Source: Eubacteriaceae bacterium (GTDB lineage Bacteria; Bacillota; Clostridia; Lachnospirales; Lachnospiraceae). Taken from it: a DNA stretch of 64,000 nt. A program made the translations under genes and the position numbers. The notes beneath the pieces were generated by a model. That model was given only the letters and a program-made list of their open reading frames with translations. It was not told the DNA's origin and did no database searches. This document shows positions 54,818 through 64,000 of the stretch, piece after piece. Location of the stretch: positions 37,710 to 101,709 of the forward strand of contig CAJTCR010000008.1 of assembly GCA_910574915.1 (NCBI GenBank), in the 5' to 3' direction. Each line of letters starts with the position of its first letter. The first letter of the stretch is position 1.

Positions 54818-55084
54818 TTATTTTCTTAATCCCAAGCGTTTGATCAAAGTACGGTATCTTTCGATATCACTCTTCTTAAGATAAGCCAACAGCCCTCTTC
54901 TCTGACCAACCATCTTTAAAAGGCCCCTTCTGGAATGATGATCCTTCTGGTTCACCTTTAAATGCTCTGTCAGCTCATTGATCCGCTCTGTCAGTAACGC
55001 AATCTGCACTTCCGGCGAACCTGTATCGCCTGGTTTGTTGCCGTACTCTTTGATAATTGTCTCTTTCTTTTCTTTTGATAACAT
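54818..55084 (-). CDS. rpsO: 30S ribosomal protein S15
   Basis: An 88-residue ribosomal protein binding 16S rRNA in the platform. Family features [19 protein letters not shown] and [19 protein letters not shown] are present and length is normal. ATG at 55084 has GGAGG upstream. A promoter is at 55187-55215; it is followed by pnp, the common rpsO-pnp order. Confidence 0.97.
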   Translation of the reverse strand: MLSKEKKETIIKEYGNKPGDTGSPEVQIALLTERINELTEHLKVNQKDHHSRRGLLKMVGQRRGLLAYLKKSDIERYRTLIKRLGLRK

Positions 55085-55186
55085 GAAAATGTCCTCCATT
55101 TATTTTATAATCGCCCAGTTACACATGTTACTCAGCAAAAGGTCGGAGCGTCCATTTACCGAATATGGGCTAATCCATGCCTTTCC

Positions 55187-55215
55187 AATATAGCATACCT
55201 GCCAGTTGTTGTAAA
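55187..55215 (-). promoter_or_regulatory. Promoter of rpsO
   Basis: On the minus strand TTTACA (55215-55210), 17 bases, TATATT (55192-55187), with TG one base before the -10 box. The leader is about 100 bases, long enough for S15 self-control by RNA structure. Confidence 0.65.
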
Positions 55216-55230
55216 CAGTTTTTTTCAACT

Positions 55231-56343
55231 TTACAGCATTCTCCGGCAGCAGATCGGTGTACGATAAAACGCGTTTGATACTTTGATTCCGTCGCGGCTG
55301 TTGCTTGCATGTACGATCTGTCCGCCTCCGATATAAATCGCTACGTGGCTGATCGTACTGCCGCTGCCATAAAAGATCAGGTCGCCAGGCTGAAGCTCAG
55401 ACGTGCTGACACTTCTGCCGTAGCCTGCCTGTCCTCTCGAGGAATGCGGCAGGTATACGCCGTATTTTGCCATAATCTGCATAGTAAAGCCAGAGCAGTC
55501 CACCCCGTTTGTCAGGCTTGTCCCGCCCCATACATAACGCCCGCCAACATAGCTGAGCGCGGTCTGCGCAAGGGAATACTTAGAATCCGATACTTCTGCG
55601 CTGCGCTCTGTCTCTGTATAAGGCATCGCCTTTTTCAGCTCTTCCGACAGGTCTACATACTGTGCACTGACAAAACCGTTTTCATCATCCAGCTTGATCT
55701 CAATCCACTCTTCGCCTTCTTCTACGACTTCTAGCTCTTCGTCTGTCGTAACGATCGTAAGGATCGTACAGTCGGTGTTCGGCTTTTCCCGTATGTAAAC
55801 GGTCAGCGTATTCACCGTCGCCATTGTCTTTTTCAATTTTTCCGCCAACTGCTTTGCTTCGTCTCCGGTAATAATATAATCGGCGCGGACATAGCCGCTT
55901 ACTTTTCCAGAGCGGATATAATACCAGCCGTCTTTTGTATCCAAAATCTCACAGCCCGCATCTGCCGGAAGCTTGCCTACTATTTTGGCATCTTCTCCTG
56001 CTTCTGCCCGCACATTCAGATAATTACTTACATTGGCAATCCCAAGGTTTGTATAACCGCAAATCGTATTTTCCTGCGCATTCACGCTTTTTTTCGACCT
56101 TTTTTTGGCTTTATTCGCAGCTTTCTGCGCTGCCGCCGCTTCCTGCTGTACCGCCTGCTCCTGTGCCTTAGCGCCGTCTTTTTGCGTCGCGGCTACTTTT
56201 ACATTTTCATGAAGGCATTCTGCCAGCGCCACGCTGACTCCTGCACGGATCGACGCCGCCTGTGCCTTAACGGTGCCGGCACCCATGACTGCGGTCATTG
56301 CTGTCATAAAGATTGCTCCTAGCTTTATAAATCTGAATTTCAT
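55231..56343 (-). CDS. Secreted NlpC/P60 peptidoglycan hydrolase with two SH3 domains
   Basis: A 370-residue exported enzyme. A signal peptide (about 1-29, ending VKAQAAS), a charged Ala/Lys region (about 50-95), two bacterial SH3 domains (about 100-160 and 175-235) and a C-terminal NlpC/P60 domain follow. Catalytic Cys is in GVDCSGFTMQIM and His in SHVAIYIGGG. It should cleave gamma-D-Glu-type stem peptide bonds. The start at 56343 has AGGAGG, and the gene has a full-consensus promoter. Confidence 0.92.
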   Translation of the reverse strand: MKFRFIKLGAIFMTAMTAVMGAGTVKAQAASIRAGVSVALAECLHENVKVAATQKDGAKAQEQAVQQEAAAAQKAANKAKKRSKKSVNAQENTICGYTNLGIANVSNYLNVRAEAGEDAKIVGKLPADAGCEILDTKDGWYYIRSGKVSGYVRADYIITGDEAKQLAEKLKKTMATVNTLTVYIREKPNTDCTILTIVTTDEELEVVEEGEEWIEIKLDDENGFVSAQYVDLSEELKKAMPYTETERSAEVSDSKYSLAQTALSYVGGRYVWGGTSLTNGVDCSGFTMQIMAKYGVYLPHSSRGQAGYGRSVSTSELQPGDLIFYGSGSTISHVAIYIGGGQIVHASNSRDGIKVSNAFYRTPICCRRML

Positions 56344-56468
56344 GTTTTCCTCCTGCATATTATCTGCTGTTTTTCTATTTTCTATTTCTATTATATATTT
56401 TCTATTTTTGCAAATTTTGTTTTGGCAGTGCTTAGCCTTTTTACTGGGAATTTTTTCCAACCTTTTCC

Positions 56469-56497
56469 ATTATAGCAATATCAACGAATGCTGTCAA
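56469..56497 (-). promoter_or_regulatory. Full-consensus promoter of the NlpC/P60 gene
   Basis: On the minus strand TTGACA (56497-56492), exactly 17 bases, TATAAT (56474-56469), plus TG in the extended -10 position. The leader to the start codon is about 120 bases. Confidence 0.8.
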
Positions 56498-56520
56498 CGC
56501 CGTTGTAATATTTTTGTAAT

Positions 56521-56565
56521 AAAAAAATCAGCATTTAAACTGTCTGTGTTTTAAATGCTGATTTT
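56521..56565 (-). terminator. Terminator of the nusA-infB-ribF operon
   Basis: AAAATCAGCATTTAAA at 56524-56539 pairs with TTTAAATGCTGATTTT at 56550-56565, followed by T-run on the minus strand. It lies directly after the ribF stop. Confidence 0.85.
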
Positions 56566-56571
56566 CCGCTG

Positions 56572-57492
56572 TTAAAATTTCTCATCTGCAAGATACTCCG
56601 CCCCATATGCAATATCTTTTGCAAGCTGGAGCTTTAACTGTTCGATTCCTTCAAATTTCATCTCCGGGCGTTCAAAGTGCAGCAGCTCGACCCTGGCTGT
56701 CTTATCGTATACGTCTGTGCAAAAATCGTAAATGTACGTCTCCGCGCCTGCCGGATATTCGCCGTGGATCGTCGGCTTGATCCCGATATTGGTAATGCCC
56801 CCGTACTTTCTGCCGTCCAAAAAGATTCTGGATACATACACGCCATACGGCGGCAGCAGCTTTTCAGGAACCGGAAGAATATTAATCGTCGGAAATCCGA
56901 TGGTGCGGCCGACCTGGTTGCCGCGGATAATCTTTCCCTGGATAAAATAGGGGTATCCGAGCAGCTCGTTTACAAATTCGATGCTCCCTTTTCCGATCGC
57001 TTCGCGGATATAAGTACTGCTGATGTCCCTGCCCTGGTACTGCATTTTTTGTACGACGCGTACCTGGTAGCCATAAACACCGGCATATGTTTGCAGCATA
57101 TGGTAGTCGCCCCTGCGGTTATGCCCAAAGCGAAAATCGGTCCCCACAACGATCCATTTCACACAGAGCCGTTTTACGATTTCTTCGATAAACCGCTCTG
57201 GTTCCATCTGCATAATCTCTTCGGTAAACGGGCATTCGATCAGATAATCGACGCCGCGCTCATAAAAAAGCTGCTGCTTTTCTTCCTTTGTCGTAATGAC
57301 CTGCTGGATGTCAAACACCGGATTCGGCGAAAGCTCAAATGTAAATACGGCAGCTTTTAACCCCGTCTTTGCCTTTTCAAATACCGATTCCATCAACAAC
57401 TCATGCCCCCGGTGCAGGCCGTCAAATTTGCCAAGGGATAAAACCGTAGGCTCATGAAGCTGCAAATGTAAAAAATCCTGTTCGTACCTCAT
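56572..57492 (-). CDS. ribF: Bifunctional riboflavin kinase/FAD synthetase
   Basis: A 306-residue enzyme making FMN and FAD from riboflavin. The N-terminal FAD synthetase domain has GKFDGLHRGHELL near residue 22 and VVGTDFRFGHNRRGD; the C-terminal flavokinase domain has GRTIGFPTINI. Length is normal. Its ATG overlaps the truB stop by four bases. Last gene of the operon. No FMN riboswitch is present, as expected for an internal gene. Confidence 0.96.
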   Translation of the reverse strand: MRYEQDFLHLQLHEPTVLSLGKFDGLHRGHELLMESVFEKAKTGLKAAVFTFELSPNPVFDIQQVITTKEEKQQLFYERGVDYLIECPFTEEIMQMEPERFIEEIVKRLCVKWIVVGTDFRFGHNRRGDYHMLQTYAGVYGYQVRVVQKMQYQGRDISSTYIREAIGKGSIEFVNELLGYPYFIQGKIIRGNQVGRTIGFPTINILPVPEKLLPPYGVYVSRIFLDGRKYGGITNIGIKPTIHGEYPAGAETYIYDFCTDVYDKTARVELLHFERPEMKFEGIEQLKLQLAKDIAYGAEYLADEKF

Positions 57493-58448
57493 GCCCCATT
57501 CCCCCGTTTCGCTGTACGCAGGGCGTCTTGTTCCTGCTTTTGTATCTGCCCTTGTCCAAATATTTTCAAAGGCTTATAGTCATCCCGCAGAGCATCATAT
57601 TGATAAAGGGCATAAAATTCCCCGCAAAAATAGACACGTATGACCTGCTCCGCATTTGCGCCGCTTTCTGCCGCTGCAAAAAAAGCCTGTTTGGGCAGGC
57701 GGTTGCCGTTAAATAAAAGCCTTGTGTATTCTGGCAGAACGTCTGCGTGCGGATATTCCAAAAACAACCGGTCTGCGGGCAGCAAGATTTCCTCCAGGCG
57801 GTTTTCTTCTGCCAGGCTTTGGATCTGTGCCAGCCGCCAGGCATGATCCAGCGAAAAGATGCTGACCTTTGTGCGCAGCAGTTCTTCCATGCAGCCGCCG
57901 CAGCCCAGCTTTTGCCCGATATCGTGGCAAAGCGTGCGGATATACGTGCCCTTGGAACAATGTACGCGCAGCTTTACACGCGGCAGCCTCATCCAAAGCA
58001 CCTCGATTTCATAAATCGAAACCTGCCTTTTGCTGCGCTCCACCTCCACGCCTGCCCTGGCAAGGTCGCAAAGCTTTTTTCCATTGACCTTGAGTGCCGA
58101 ATACATCGGCGGAAGCTGGCTGTATATGCCCAAAAAAGAAGCGGCTGCCTGCCGCACCTCGTCCTGTGTGCAGGTTACCTGCGCCTGACGGACAACCGTT
58201 CCGCTGATATCCTGCGTATCTGTCTGTGTGCCAAGCAGCAGCACTGCCTCATATACCTTGTCTTTGTCCGTCAGCAGGCCGCACACTTTGGTTGCGGTTC
58301 CAAGGCATACCGGAAGCACGCCTTCTGCGTCCGGGTCAAGCGTGCCGGTATGCCCAATCTTTTTTTGACGGCAGATTCCCCGCAGCTTTGCCACAACATC
58401 GTGCGAGGTATAGCCTTTTTCCTTATATACATTGATGATTCCGTTCAT
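57489..58448 (-). CDS. truB: tRNA pseudouridine-55 synthase
   Basis: A 319-residue enzyme converting U55 in the T-arm of tRNAs. The catalytic aspartate is in HTGTLDPDAEGVL near residue 40, and the KCSKGTYIRTLCHDIG-type motif appears as HCSKGTYIRTLCHDIG. Start at 58448 has GGAG eight bases upstream and gives the typical MNGIINVYKEKG; it overlaps the nrnA stop. A longer version adds 17 residues with no site. Confidence 0.96.
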   Translation of the reverse strand: MNGIINVYKEKGYTSHDVVAKLRGICRQKKIGHTGTLDPDAEGVLPVCLGTATKVCGLLTDKDKVYEAVLLLGTQTDTQDISGTVVRQAQVTCTQDEVRQAAASFLGIYSQLPPMYSALKVNGKKLCDLARAGVEVERSKRQVSIYEIEVLWMRLPRVKLRVHCSKGTYIRTLCHDIGQKLGCGGCMEELLRTKVSIFSLDHAWRLAQIQSLAEENRLEEILLPADRLFLEYPHADVLPEYTRLLFNGNRLPKQAFFAAAESGANAEQVIRVYFCGEFYALYQYDALRDDYKPLKIFGQGQIQKQEQDALRTAKRGNGA

Positions 58449-59416
58449 GTCGTATGCTCCATCTGCTGCCTTACCATCTCTAAGATCTCGAAAAGACATG
58501 CTTGTGGTTCCATCCTGGTCGACGCCCCGGCTGCGCGGACGTGCCCGCCGCCGCCATAGTGCATGGCAATCTGTGCCACATTGACGGCGTCTGAGGCTGC
58601 GCGCAGGCTGATCTTATATTCCAGTCCGCTTTCTGTCTGCTGCGGATAAAAAAAGACTGCCGCTTCCACGCCCTTGGTAGAACGAAGCTGCGCCACAATG
58701 CCTTCCAGATGCTTCGCAAGGACATGGCACTGTTCCATATCTTCTATTGTAATAATTGACGAGATACAGGCACCGCCCAGATGCAGCCTGCTTTTTTCAA
58801 TCGCCCGCGCAAGGATCTGGTTTTGTTCAAATGTCTTTTGCACATAAGTCTTATCAATAATCTCTGTAAAAGCAATCCCCTGTTCCATTAAAAACGCCGC
58901 TGTGCGCATGGTCTTTGGAGAGGTTGAAGAATACTGAAACAGCCCGGTATCATGAATAATCCCGGTATAAATGCATTCTGCAACCTGTCTGGTAATCTTT
59001 GCCTGATCCATCAGTTCAAATACCAGCTCCGAGGTAGAGCTTGCTTTTGGAAAAATATAGCGGTCATCCCCAAAGCCGGTATTGCTGATATGATGGTCAA
59101 TGCAGATCACGCGTTTTGCCTGCGCAAGCAGCACCGAAGCTTTGCCAAGCCTGCCCGCATCACCGCAGTCCTGTACGATCATAAGGTCAAACCGCATAGA
59201 CGCATCCGGTTCGCTTTCGATTACGTCCGCCCCGGACAAAAATTTGAAAATATTTGGGATCGGCTCTAAAAATACGCGCACCTGTATCGCAGGGTCATAG
59301 TTTTTGATATAATTATAGGTAGCAAGGCAGGAGCCGACACAGTCTCCGTCCGGCTTTACGTGCCCTGCAACTGCCACGCTTTTTACTCCGTCAAGCTGTT
59401 CTTCCAGGCTATTCAT
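58445..59416 (-). CDS. nrnA: Bifunctional oligoribonuclease/PAP phosphatase NrnA (DHH family)
   Basis: A 323-residue DHH/DHHA1 phosphoesterase. Motifs: HVKPDGDCVGS, VQDCGD, CIDHHISNTGFGD, and the C-terminal DHHA1 motif YGGGGHVRAAG. It degrades very short RNAs and converts phosphoadenosine phosphate to AMP; it may also finish pGpG from cyclic-di-GMP turnover. Its position between rbfA and truB is standard in Firmicutes. The start overlaps the rbfA end. Confidence 0.95.
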   Translation of the reverse strand: MNSLEEQLDGVKSVAVAGHVKPDGDCVGSCLATYNYIKNYDPAIQVRVFLEPIPNIFKFLSGADVIESEPDASMRFDLMIVQDCGDAGRLGKASVLLAQAKRVICIDHHISNTGFGDDRYIFPKASSTSELVFELMDQAKITRQVAECIYTGIIHDTGLFQYSSTSPKTMRTAAFLMEQGIAFTEIIDKTYVQKTFEQNQILARAIEKSRLHLGGACISSIITIEDMEQCHVLAKHLEGIVAQLRSTKGVEAAVFFYPQQTESGLEYKISLRAASDAVNVAQIAMHYGGGGHVRAAGASTRMEPQACLFEILEMVRQQMEHTT

Positions 59417-59804
59417 TGTTTTGATCTTCCTTTTCTGTTTCCTGCCGCCTGTTTTCGCTGTTTACCCGGTCAATCAGATGCGACATATTCACACCGTATT
59501 CGATCGACTGGTCGATAATAAACGTAATCTGCGGTGTATGGCGCAGGTTTGCGCTCTGTGCCAGGCTGTGCCGGATATAGCCCTCGGCGCTTCGAAGCCC
59601 AGCCAGCGTGTCTTTTTGCGACTGTTCATCCCCAAGCACGCTGACATATGCCTTGCACGTCTTTAAGTCCGGCGCAACCTCTACCGAGACAATACTTGTC
59701 ATCGGATTGATGCGCGGGTCTTTGATGCTGCCGCGGATAATCTCGCTGAGCCTCCGCAATACTTCTTCGTTGATGCGTGTATTTTTTATACTGTGTTTTC
59801 TCAT
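59409..59804 (-). CDS. rbfA: Ribosome-binding factor A
   Basis: A 131-residue KH-fold factor for 16S rRNA maturation. It begins with a family-like segment (RINEEVLRRLSEIIRGSIKD) and includes RHSLAQSANLRHTPQITFI. ATG at 59804 is chosen for AAGGAATGGCGGA upstream and the normal length. It follows infB by 80 bases. Confidence 0.95.
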   Translation of the reverse strand: MRKHSIKNTRINEEVLRRLSEIIRGSIKDPRINPMTSIVSVEVAPDLKTCKAYVSVLGDEQSQKDTLAGLRSAEGYIRHSLAQSANLRHTPQITFIIDQSIEYGVNMSHLIDRVNSENRRQETEKEDQNNE

Positions 59805-59884
59805 ATTCCGCCATTCCTTTCCAGTGCTCCATCTAACAGCCGCGTGCCGTCTGCCCTGTGCCAGTAGATGAAGCACGCGGGCAT

Positions 59885-62830
59885 TTAGCGAGGCACTTCC
59901 ACCATCTTATATGCTTCAATCTGGTCAAATTCTGCTATATCGTTAAAGCCTTCAAATACAAGGCCGCATTCATAGCCAGACTTCACTTCTTTGACGTCAT
60001 CCTTAAACCGCTTTAAAGAAGCAAGCGCGCCTTCAAAAATCTGCTCGCCCTCTCTTGTAATACGGCACTTGCAGCCTCTTTCGAAAATACCGTCCAAAAT
60101 ATAGGAGCCTGCAATATTCCCAATGCCGGACGCCTTAAAGATCTGGCGCACCTCCGCGTGGCCCAATACTTTTTCCTCGAAAATCGGGTCTAACATGCCC
60201 TTCATCGCAGCCGATACGTCCTCGATCGCATTGTAAATCACTTTGTACAGGCGGATATCGACGCCTTCGCGTTCCGCGCTTGCTTTTGCAACCGGGTCTG
60301 GGCGCACGTTAAATCCAATAATAATCGCATTGGAAGCAGTCGCTAAGTTGACGTCGGATTCGTTCACAGAGCCTACGCCGCCATGAATAATCTTAACCAC
60401 AACTTCTTCGTTGGACAGCTTTTGTAGGCTTTGCTTGACTGCTTCCACAGAGCCTTGTACGTCTGCCTTTACGATAATGTTTAGTTCTTTGACATTGCCG
60501 GACTGAATCTTCGAGAACAAATCGTCAAGCGACATTCTTGAACGTGTCTCTTCCAGAAGCTTTTCTTTGCTTTCTGTAATATACGTCTCCGCAAAGTTTC
60601 TTGCTTCTTTTTCTGATTCGCATACGACAAACGTCTCGCCTGCATCCGGCACGCTGCTAAGCCCTAAGATCTCTACCGGCATGGACGGCCTTGCATCCTT
60701 GACGTTTCTGCCCTTGTCGTCGACCATCGCCCGGACTTTGCCAAAGCTGCTGCCGCAGGCAACCGGCTGGCCGATTTTTAACGTCCCTTTTTGTACGAGT
60801 ACGGTCGCCACCGCTCCGCGTCCTTTGTCTAATTTTGCCTCGATAACTACGCCGCGGGCATTCCGTTTTGGATTTGCTTTAAGCTCCAGCACTTCCGCGG
60901 TCAAAAGAATCATTTCCAAAAGCTGCTCGATCCCTTCTTTTGTATGTGCGGATACTGGTACGAAAATCGTACTGCCGCCCCAGTCTTCCGGGATCAGTTC
61001 ATGCTCGGACAGCTCCTGCTTTACACGCTCAATATTAGCGGCTGGCTTATCGATTTTATTTACGGCAACAATAATCTCAATTCCGGCTGCTTTTGCATGG
61101 TTGATCGCTTCTACGGTCTGCGGCATTACACCGTCGTCCGCCGCTACAACCAAAATCGCGATATCCGTCGAATTTGCCCCGCGCATACGCATTGCCGTAA
61201 ACGCTTCATGCCCTGGTGTATCTAAAAACGTAATATTTTCCCCGTTGCATTTTACCATATAGGCGCCGATCGCCTGCGTAATGCCGCCTGCTTCTTTATC
61301 GGTAACCCTTGTATGGCGAATCGCATCCAAAAGAGATGTTTTTCCGTGGTCAACATGCCCCATAACGCAGACTACCGGCGGACGGGAAACCATCTTGCTC
61401 TCGTCTTCTGCTTCTTCCTTTAACAGCTCTGCAATCACGTCGATCTTTTCTTCCGGCTCTGCAATGCAGTTAAATTCCAGCGCGATCTCTTCTGCGTGTT
61501 CGTAGTCAATATCCTGGTTGACCGTTACCATCGTGCCTTTTAAGAACAGCTTTTTCACAATCACAGACGGCTGGACTTTCATCTTGTCAGCCAGCTCGCG
61601 GATCGTCATATGCTCCGGCAGCGTAATGGAACGGATTGCCTCTTCTTCCTTCGGCGCGTTTTGTACCGGTGTCTGGTTTTTCTTCTTGTGGCCGCTCGTC
61701 TTTTCCAGGTTTACATAGCGTTCCTGCTTTTTGCCGCCCAGCTTGTCGTATTCTTTGTTTGTGCTGTTTTTCTTGCGGCCGTTGTCACGGCTTCTGTTGT
61801 CGCGGCTTTCCTTTGCCATTTCTTCTGGCGACGCCTTGACCGATTCCTTGTGGAAACGGTTAATATTCTGTTCTAATTTTCCTTTAAATTCCTTCTGACG
61901 ATTCGCACCGACTCTGCCGCCGTTTTTATCACCATAATTATTACCGGAATTCGCTCGATTATTCGAATGGTTTTTCTCACCTTTCTGCTCAAATCCCGCA
62001 TTTCTGCCACCTCTGTCATTCCCGCGTTCGTTTCTTGCATTTCCTGTATTGCCGCGCTGTCTGGAGCCGCTCATTGCACGCACATTGCGGTCGCCCTGCA
62101 CGCGTGCCCCGCCGCGGTTTTGCTGCCTGTCGCCGCGGTCGCTTCTTTCTGTCCGCTCGCCGCGGTCATTACGATCACTGCGGTCGTTACGGTCTTGCCC
62201 TCTGTCCATTGTACGATCACTGCGGTCATTACGGTCATTTTTTTCGCCGCGTTCTATACGGTCTGTGCGTTCCGCCGTCCGTTCTGCTTTTTCCGCACGT
62301 TCTTGTGTTTCTGGGCGCTCTGCCTTTGGTACTGGCGGCTTTACAATCTCGTCATCCGGCACATGTGCAGAAGCACGGTCGTAGTTTGGCCTGTCTGCGT
62401 TTGGGCGGATCGGAATATGCGGGCGTTCCGCCGGACGGACGGTACGCTGCCCGCGCTCCCTGTCTGCGCGCTCGCCGGACTGTTTGTTCCGGTTTCCACT
62501 CTGCTTGCGGTTTTGTTTGCTGTACTGTGCGTTAAATACCGCGGTAATACTCGCTTTTTTCTTTGGCCTTGCCTCGCCCTCCTTTGAAGCAGAGCCTTTC
62601 TGCTCGCCGGACTTTTGTCTTGTGTCAGCCTGCTTTGCCTTTAGCTCATGGTCTGCCTTTACGAGCGAATCCAGATTTGCGCGAATGTCCGCCGCTTCTT
62701 CTGCTTCCAGAAAATTGGAAGAAGTGTATTTTTTTTCTTTGTCTTTCACTTTACGGTTCAAATAATCTACGACTACTTTATTTGTCAGCTTCAGCTCTTT
62801 TGCAAGCTCATGTATTTTTTGCTTTGCCAC
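59885..62830 (-). CDS. infB: Translation initiation factor IF-2 with a long basic/acidic N-terminal region
   Basis: A 981-residue GTPase that places initiator tRNA on the ribosome. The C-terminal half is conserved: [18 protein letters not shown] (G1), DTPGHEAF (G3), NKIDKP (G4) and domains III-IV. The first 370 residues or so are low-complexity, with repeats of [20 protein letters not shown] between 195 and 250. Two small IF2_N domains are at the start ([19 protein letters not shown]) and near 405 ([20 protein letters not shown]). Start is GTG at 62830 with GGAGG upstream. Confidence 0.96.
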   Translation of the reverse strand: MAKQKIHELAKELKLTNKVVVDYLNRKVKDKEKKYTSSNFLEAEEAADIRANLDSLVKADHELKAKQADTRQKSGEQKGSASKEGEARPKKKASITAVFNAQYSKQNRKQSGNRNKQSGERADRERGQRTVRPAERPHIPIRPNADRPNYDRASAHVPDDEIVKPPVPKAERPETQERAEKAERTAERTDRIERGEKNDRNDRSDRTMDRGQDRNDRSDRNDRGERTERSDRGDRQQNRGGARVQGDRNVRAMSGSRQRGNTGNARNERGNDRGGRNAGFEQKGEKNHSNNRANSGNNYGDKNGGRVGANRQKEFKGKLEQNINRFHKESVKASPEEMAKESRDNRSRDNGRKKNSTNKEYDKLGGKKQERYVNLEKTSGHKKKNQTPVQNAPKEEEAIRSITLPEHMTIRELADKMKVQPSVIVKKLFLKGTMVTVNQDIDYEHAEEIALEFNCIAEPEEKIDVIAELLKEEAEDESKMVSRPPVVCVMGHVDHGKTSLLDAIRHTRVTDKEAGGITQAIGAYMVKCNGENITFLDTPGHEAFTAMRMRGANSTDIAILVVAADDGVMPQTVEAINHAKAAGIEIIVAVNKIDKPAANIERVKQELSEHELIPEDWGGSTIFVPVSAHTKEGIEQLLEMILLTAEVLELKANPKRNARGVVIEAKLDKGRGAVATVLVQKGTLKIGQPVACGSSFGKVRAMVDDKGRNVKDARPSMPVEILGLSSVPDAGETFVVCESEKEARNFAETYITESKEKLLEETRSRMSLDDLFSKIQSGNVKELNIIVKADVQGSVEAVKQSLQKLSNEEVVVKIIHGGVGSVNESDVNLATASNAIIIGFNVRPDPVAKASAEREGVDIRLYKVIYNAIEDVSAAMKGMLDPIFEEKVLGHAEVRQIFKASGIGNIAGSYILDGIFERGCKCRITREGEQIFEGALASLKRFKDDVKEVKSGYECGLVFEGFNDIAEFDQIEAYKMVEVPR

Positions 62831-62832
62831 TA

Positions 62833-63171
62833 TTAATTACCTCCATTATTCAGTTGTTCCATTTCCATTAACCTTTTGATAATTGCTCCTGCCAGATGTT
62901 CCTCTGTAACTGCCAGTGATGCCCGGTATTCTTTTCCGATACAATTACCAAGCTGTGTCTTATCTGCATATTCATAATACGGCGTTCCCCTAAAAGCGCA
63001 CATATCTGAAAAATGCTTTTTCGTATTCTGCGATGCATCTTTCGCAAGAACAACCAGATAAGCCTTTCCACTTTTCACCGCTTTTTCCGTTGAAAATTCC
63101 CCGCTTGCAATATTCCCTGCCCGGGCTGCCATTCCAATCATTGACAATACCTTATCTGGCCTCAACTGCAC
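62833..63171 (-). CDS. ylxQ: Ribosomal L7Ae-family protein (YlxQ)
   Basis: A 112-residue L7Ae/L30e/YlxQ RNA-binding protein that typically recognises kink-turn RNA. Features are [20 protein letters not shown] and [15 protein letters not shown]. The start is GTG at 63171 with AGGAGATGA upstream; TTG two codons later is also possible. It overlaps the end of ylxR by 20 bases and is two bases from infB. Confidence 0.92.
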   Translation of the reverse strand: MQLRPDKVLSMIGMAARAGNIASGEFSTEKAVKSGKAYLVVLAKDASQNTKKHFSDMCAFRGTPYYEYADKTQLGNCIGKEYRASLAVTEEHLAGAIIKRLMEMEQLNNGGN

Positions 63172-63427
63172 TCATCTCCTCTTCTAATTGATCAATAACC
63201 TCCTGTGGAATCTGCGTCTTTAAGGAGCGCTCCAGCCCTTTTGACTGTACGGCACGCCGAAAACATTCCCTGTTTCTGCAAATATAAGCGCCCCGTCCGT
63301 TCTTCTTTCCCGTCTCGTCCAGGCAAATTTCATTTTCTGCTGTCTTTACGATCCGTACCATACTTCGTTTTTCTTTTGGCTCTCTGCATCCTACACAAAT
63401 CCTCGAAGGAATTTTTTTTGTCTTCAC
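63152..63427 (-). CDS. rnpM: YlxR family protein (RNase P modulator RnpM)
   Basis: A 91-residue protein with the YlxR signature [18 protein letters not shown] and [16 protein letters not shown]. Members bind RNase P RNA. The start is GTG overlapping the nusA stop (GTGA). Its place between nusA and infB is conserved in Firmicutes. Confidence 0.93.
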   Translation of the reverse strand: MKTKKIPSRICVGCREPKEKRSMVRIVKTAENEICLDETGKKNGRGAYICRNRECFRRAVQSKGLERSLKTQIPQEVIDQLEEEMSAVEAR

Positions 63428-64000
63428 GAAACACCTGCACCTTCTTTATCTTCGTCGTCTTGCGGCTGCTGCATATCCGCGTCTTCGGTATCTTCCTGAT
63501 CGAAAGCGTCCTCTGCGGATTTGTCGTCAGATTCTATATCATAGCCATTGTCTGCTTGATCTTCGCTGTGACCTGCTTTCCAGTCGGAATTTATATCGGA
63601 GCTGCTGTCTTTCGATTCTTCATAAAAATCTTCCTCGTAACTGCCGCCGTTAGACTCTTCATAAGAATCTTCTTCATAGTTATCACCATCTGATTCTTTA
63701 TAAGCATCCCCGCCGTAGCTGTCCGCTTCTGCTTGCGCATAAGAACCGCCTTCGTAACCGCTGCCATAGGCGTCTTCTTCATATTCGGAATACTCGTCAT
63801 ATTCATCCGCATCTTCGTATTCATTTTCATAATCCAGGAAGTCGCCTGCTTCTCTTGCCTGCGTTTCGCTCTTAATATCGATCTTAAATCCGGTCAGCCT
63901 CGCTGCAAGCCTTGCATTTTGTCCTTCCTTGCCGATTGCCAGCGACAACTGGTAATCCGGCACTACGACTTTTGCGCTCTTTTCCTCAGCGTCTGCAATA
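63424..64000 (-). CDS. nusA: Transcription factor NusA, C-terminal part
   Basis: Partial; the gene continues past the window end. The visible 191 residues begin [21 protein letters not shown], the end of the second KH domain with [19 protein letters not shown], and then FKIDIKS. After that comes a tail of about 145 residues that is strongly acidic and Tyr/Ser/Gly-rich ([21 protein letters not shown]), far longer than the short end of most NusA. NusA controls pausing, termination and antitermination. The internal GTG at 63963 is not a start. Confidence 0.95.
   Translation of the reverse strand, partial: IADAEEKSAKVVVPDYQLSLAIGKEGQNARLAARLTGFKIDIKSETQAREAGDFLDYENEYEDADEYDEYSEYEEDAYGSGYEGGSYAQAEADSYGGDAYKESDGDNYEEDSYEESNGGSYEEDFYEESKDSSSDINSDWKAGHSEDQADNGYDIESDDKSAEDAFDQEDTEDADMQQPQDDEDKEGAGVS

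Noticed and set aside
56344-56460. Longer N-terminus for the NlpC/P60 protein
   Set aside because: It would place the start downstream of the promoter without a site and put 39 residues before a clear signal peptide.
56500-57500. Possible FMN riboswitch near ribF
   Set aside because: ribF is the last gene of a long operon, with a four-base overlap to truB, and no riboswitch-like fold was seen.
1-64000. rRNA or tRNA genes
   Set aside because: No rRNA sequence and no convincing tRNA cloverleaf was noticed in the mostly short intergenic gaps; a scan with a covariance tool was not possible.

Overview
The window reads as a chromosomal segment of an anaerobic gut-type Clostridia, most likely Lachnospiraceae. 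The main clues are a six-gene Rnf complex in the order C-D-G-E-A-B, a biotin-dependent Na+-pumping decarboxylase cluster, DUF5688 and DUF4869 proteins typical of that family, strong AGGAGG ribosome binding sites and sigmaA-type promoters. The family assignment is an inference from gene content and order; no taxonomic marker RNA is present. Almost all genes lie on the minus strand. The plus-strand genes are the exonuclease at 8706, the D,D-carboxypeptidase at 26774, and the small protein and MutS-like pair at 50330-52540.

Layout. (1) 1-965 is a gene-poor accessory edge: a decayed transposase fragment, a 344-bp element bounded by 29-bp inverted repeats, and a 230-bp imperfect palindrome. (2) 966-3203 holds a DUF5688 protein and a protein built from fourteen 19-residue coiled-coil repeats. 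(3) 3359-8431 is rnfCDGEAB. (4) 8706-10616 holds an exonuclease and an isolated cheR, converging on a shared terminator. (5) 10760-17562 runs from an L,D-transpeptidase through an RpiR regulator, a flavoprotein, cmk and ispH to an S1-domain protein. (6) 17674-22884 encodes a carboxyltransferase, OadG, a biotin carrier, OadB and OadA. (7) 23053-30469 covers cell wall, chromosome segregation (scpAB), cardiolipin synthase and a subtilase. (8) 30525-45503 is a large signalling region: a hybrid kinase with its own promoter, and an eleven-gene chemosensory operon. (9) 45623-50145 holds a DUF4869/ATPase pair and an MCP with an OmpR-type regulator. (10) 50330-56343 holds a small protein with a membrane MutS homologue, pnp-rpsO and an NlpC/P60 hydrolase. 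(11) 56572-64000 is the conserved nusA-ylxR-ylxQ-infB-rbfA-nrnA-truB-ribF operon, cut by the window end inside nusA.

How it fits together. Rnf (ferredoxin:NAD+ oxidoreductase) and the biotin-dependent decarboxylase membrane subunit are both ion pumps, so regions 3 and 6 describe membrane energy conservation in an anaerobe. Regions 5 and 7 are envelope and housekeeping genes. Region 8 is the most unusual. It has a complete MCP-CheW-CheA-CheB-CheR-CheY set with no flagellar gene in the window, embedded with an Hpt protein, a soluble PAS kinase and two response regulators with HD-GYP domains, one intact and one with lost metal ligands. This suggests a chemosensory array feeding cyclic-di-GMP or another non-flagellar output. 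The other candidate for something undescribed is the DUF4869/P-loop ATPase pair at 45623-47144.
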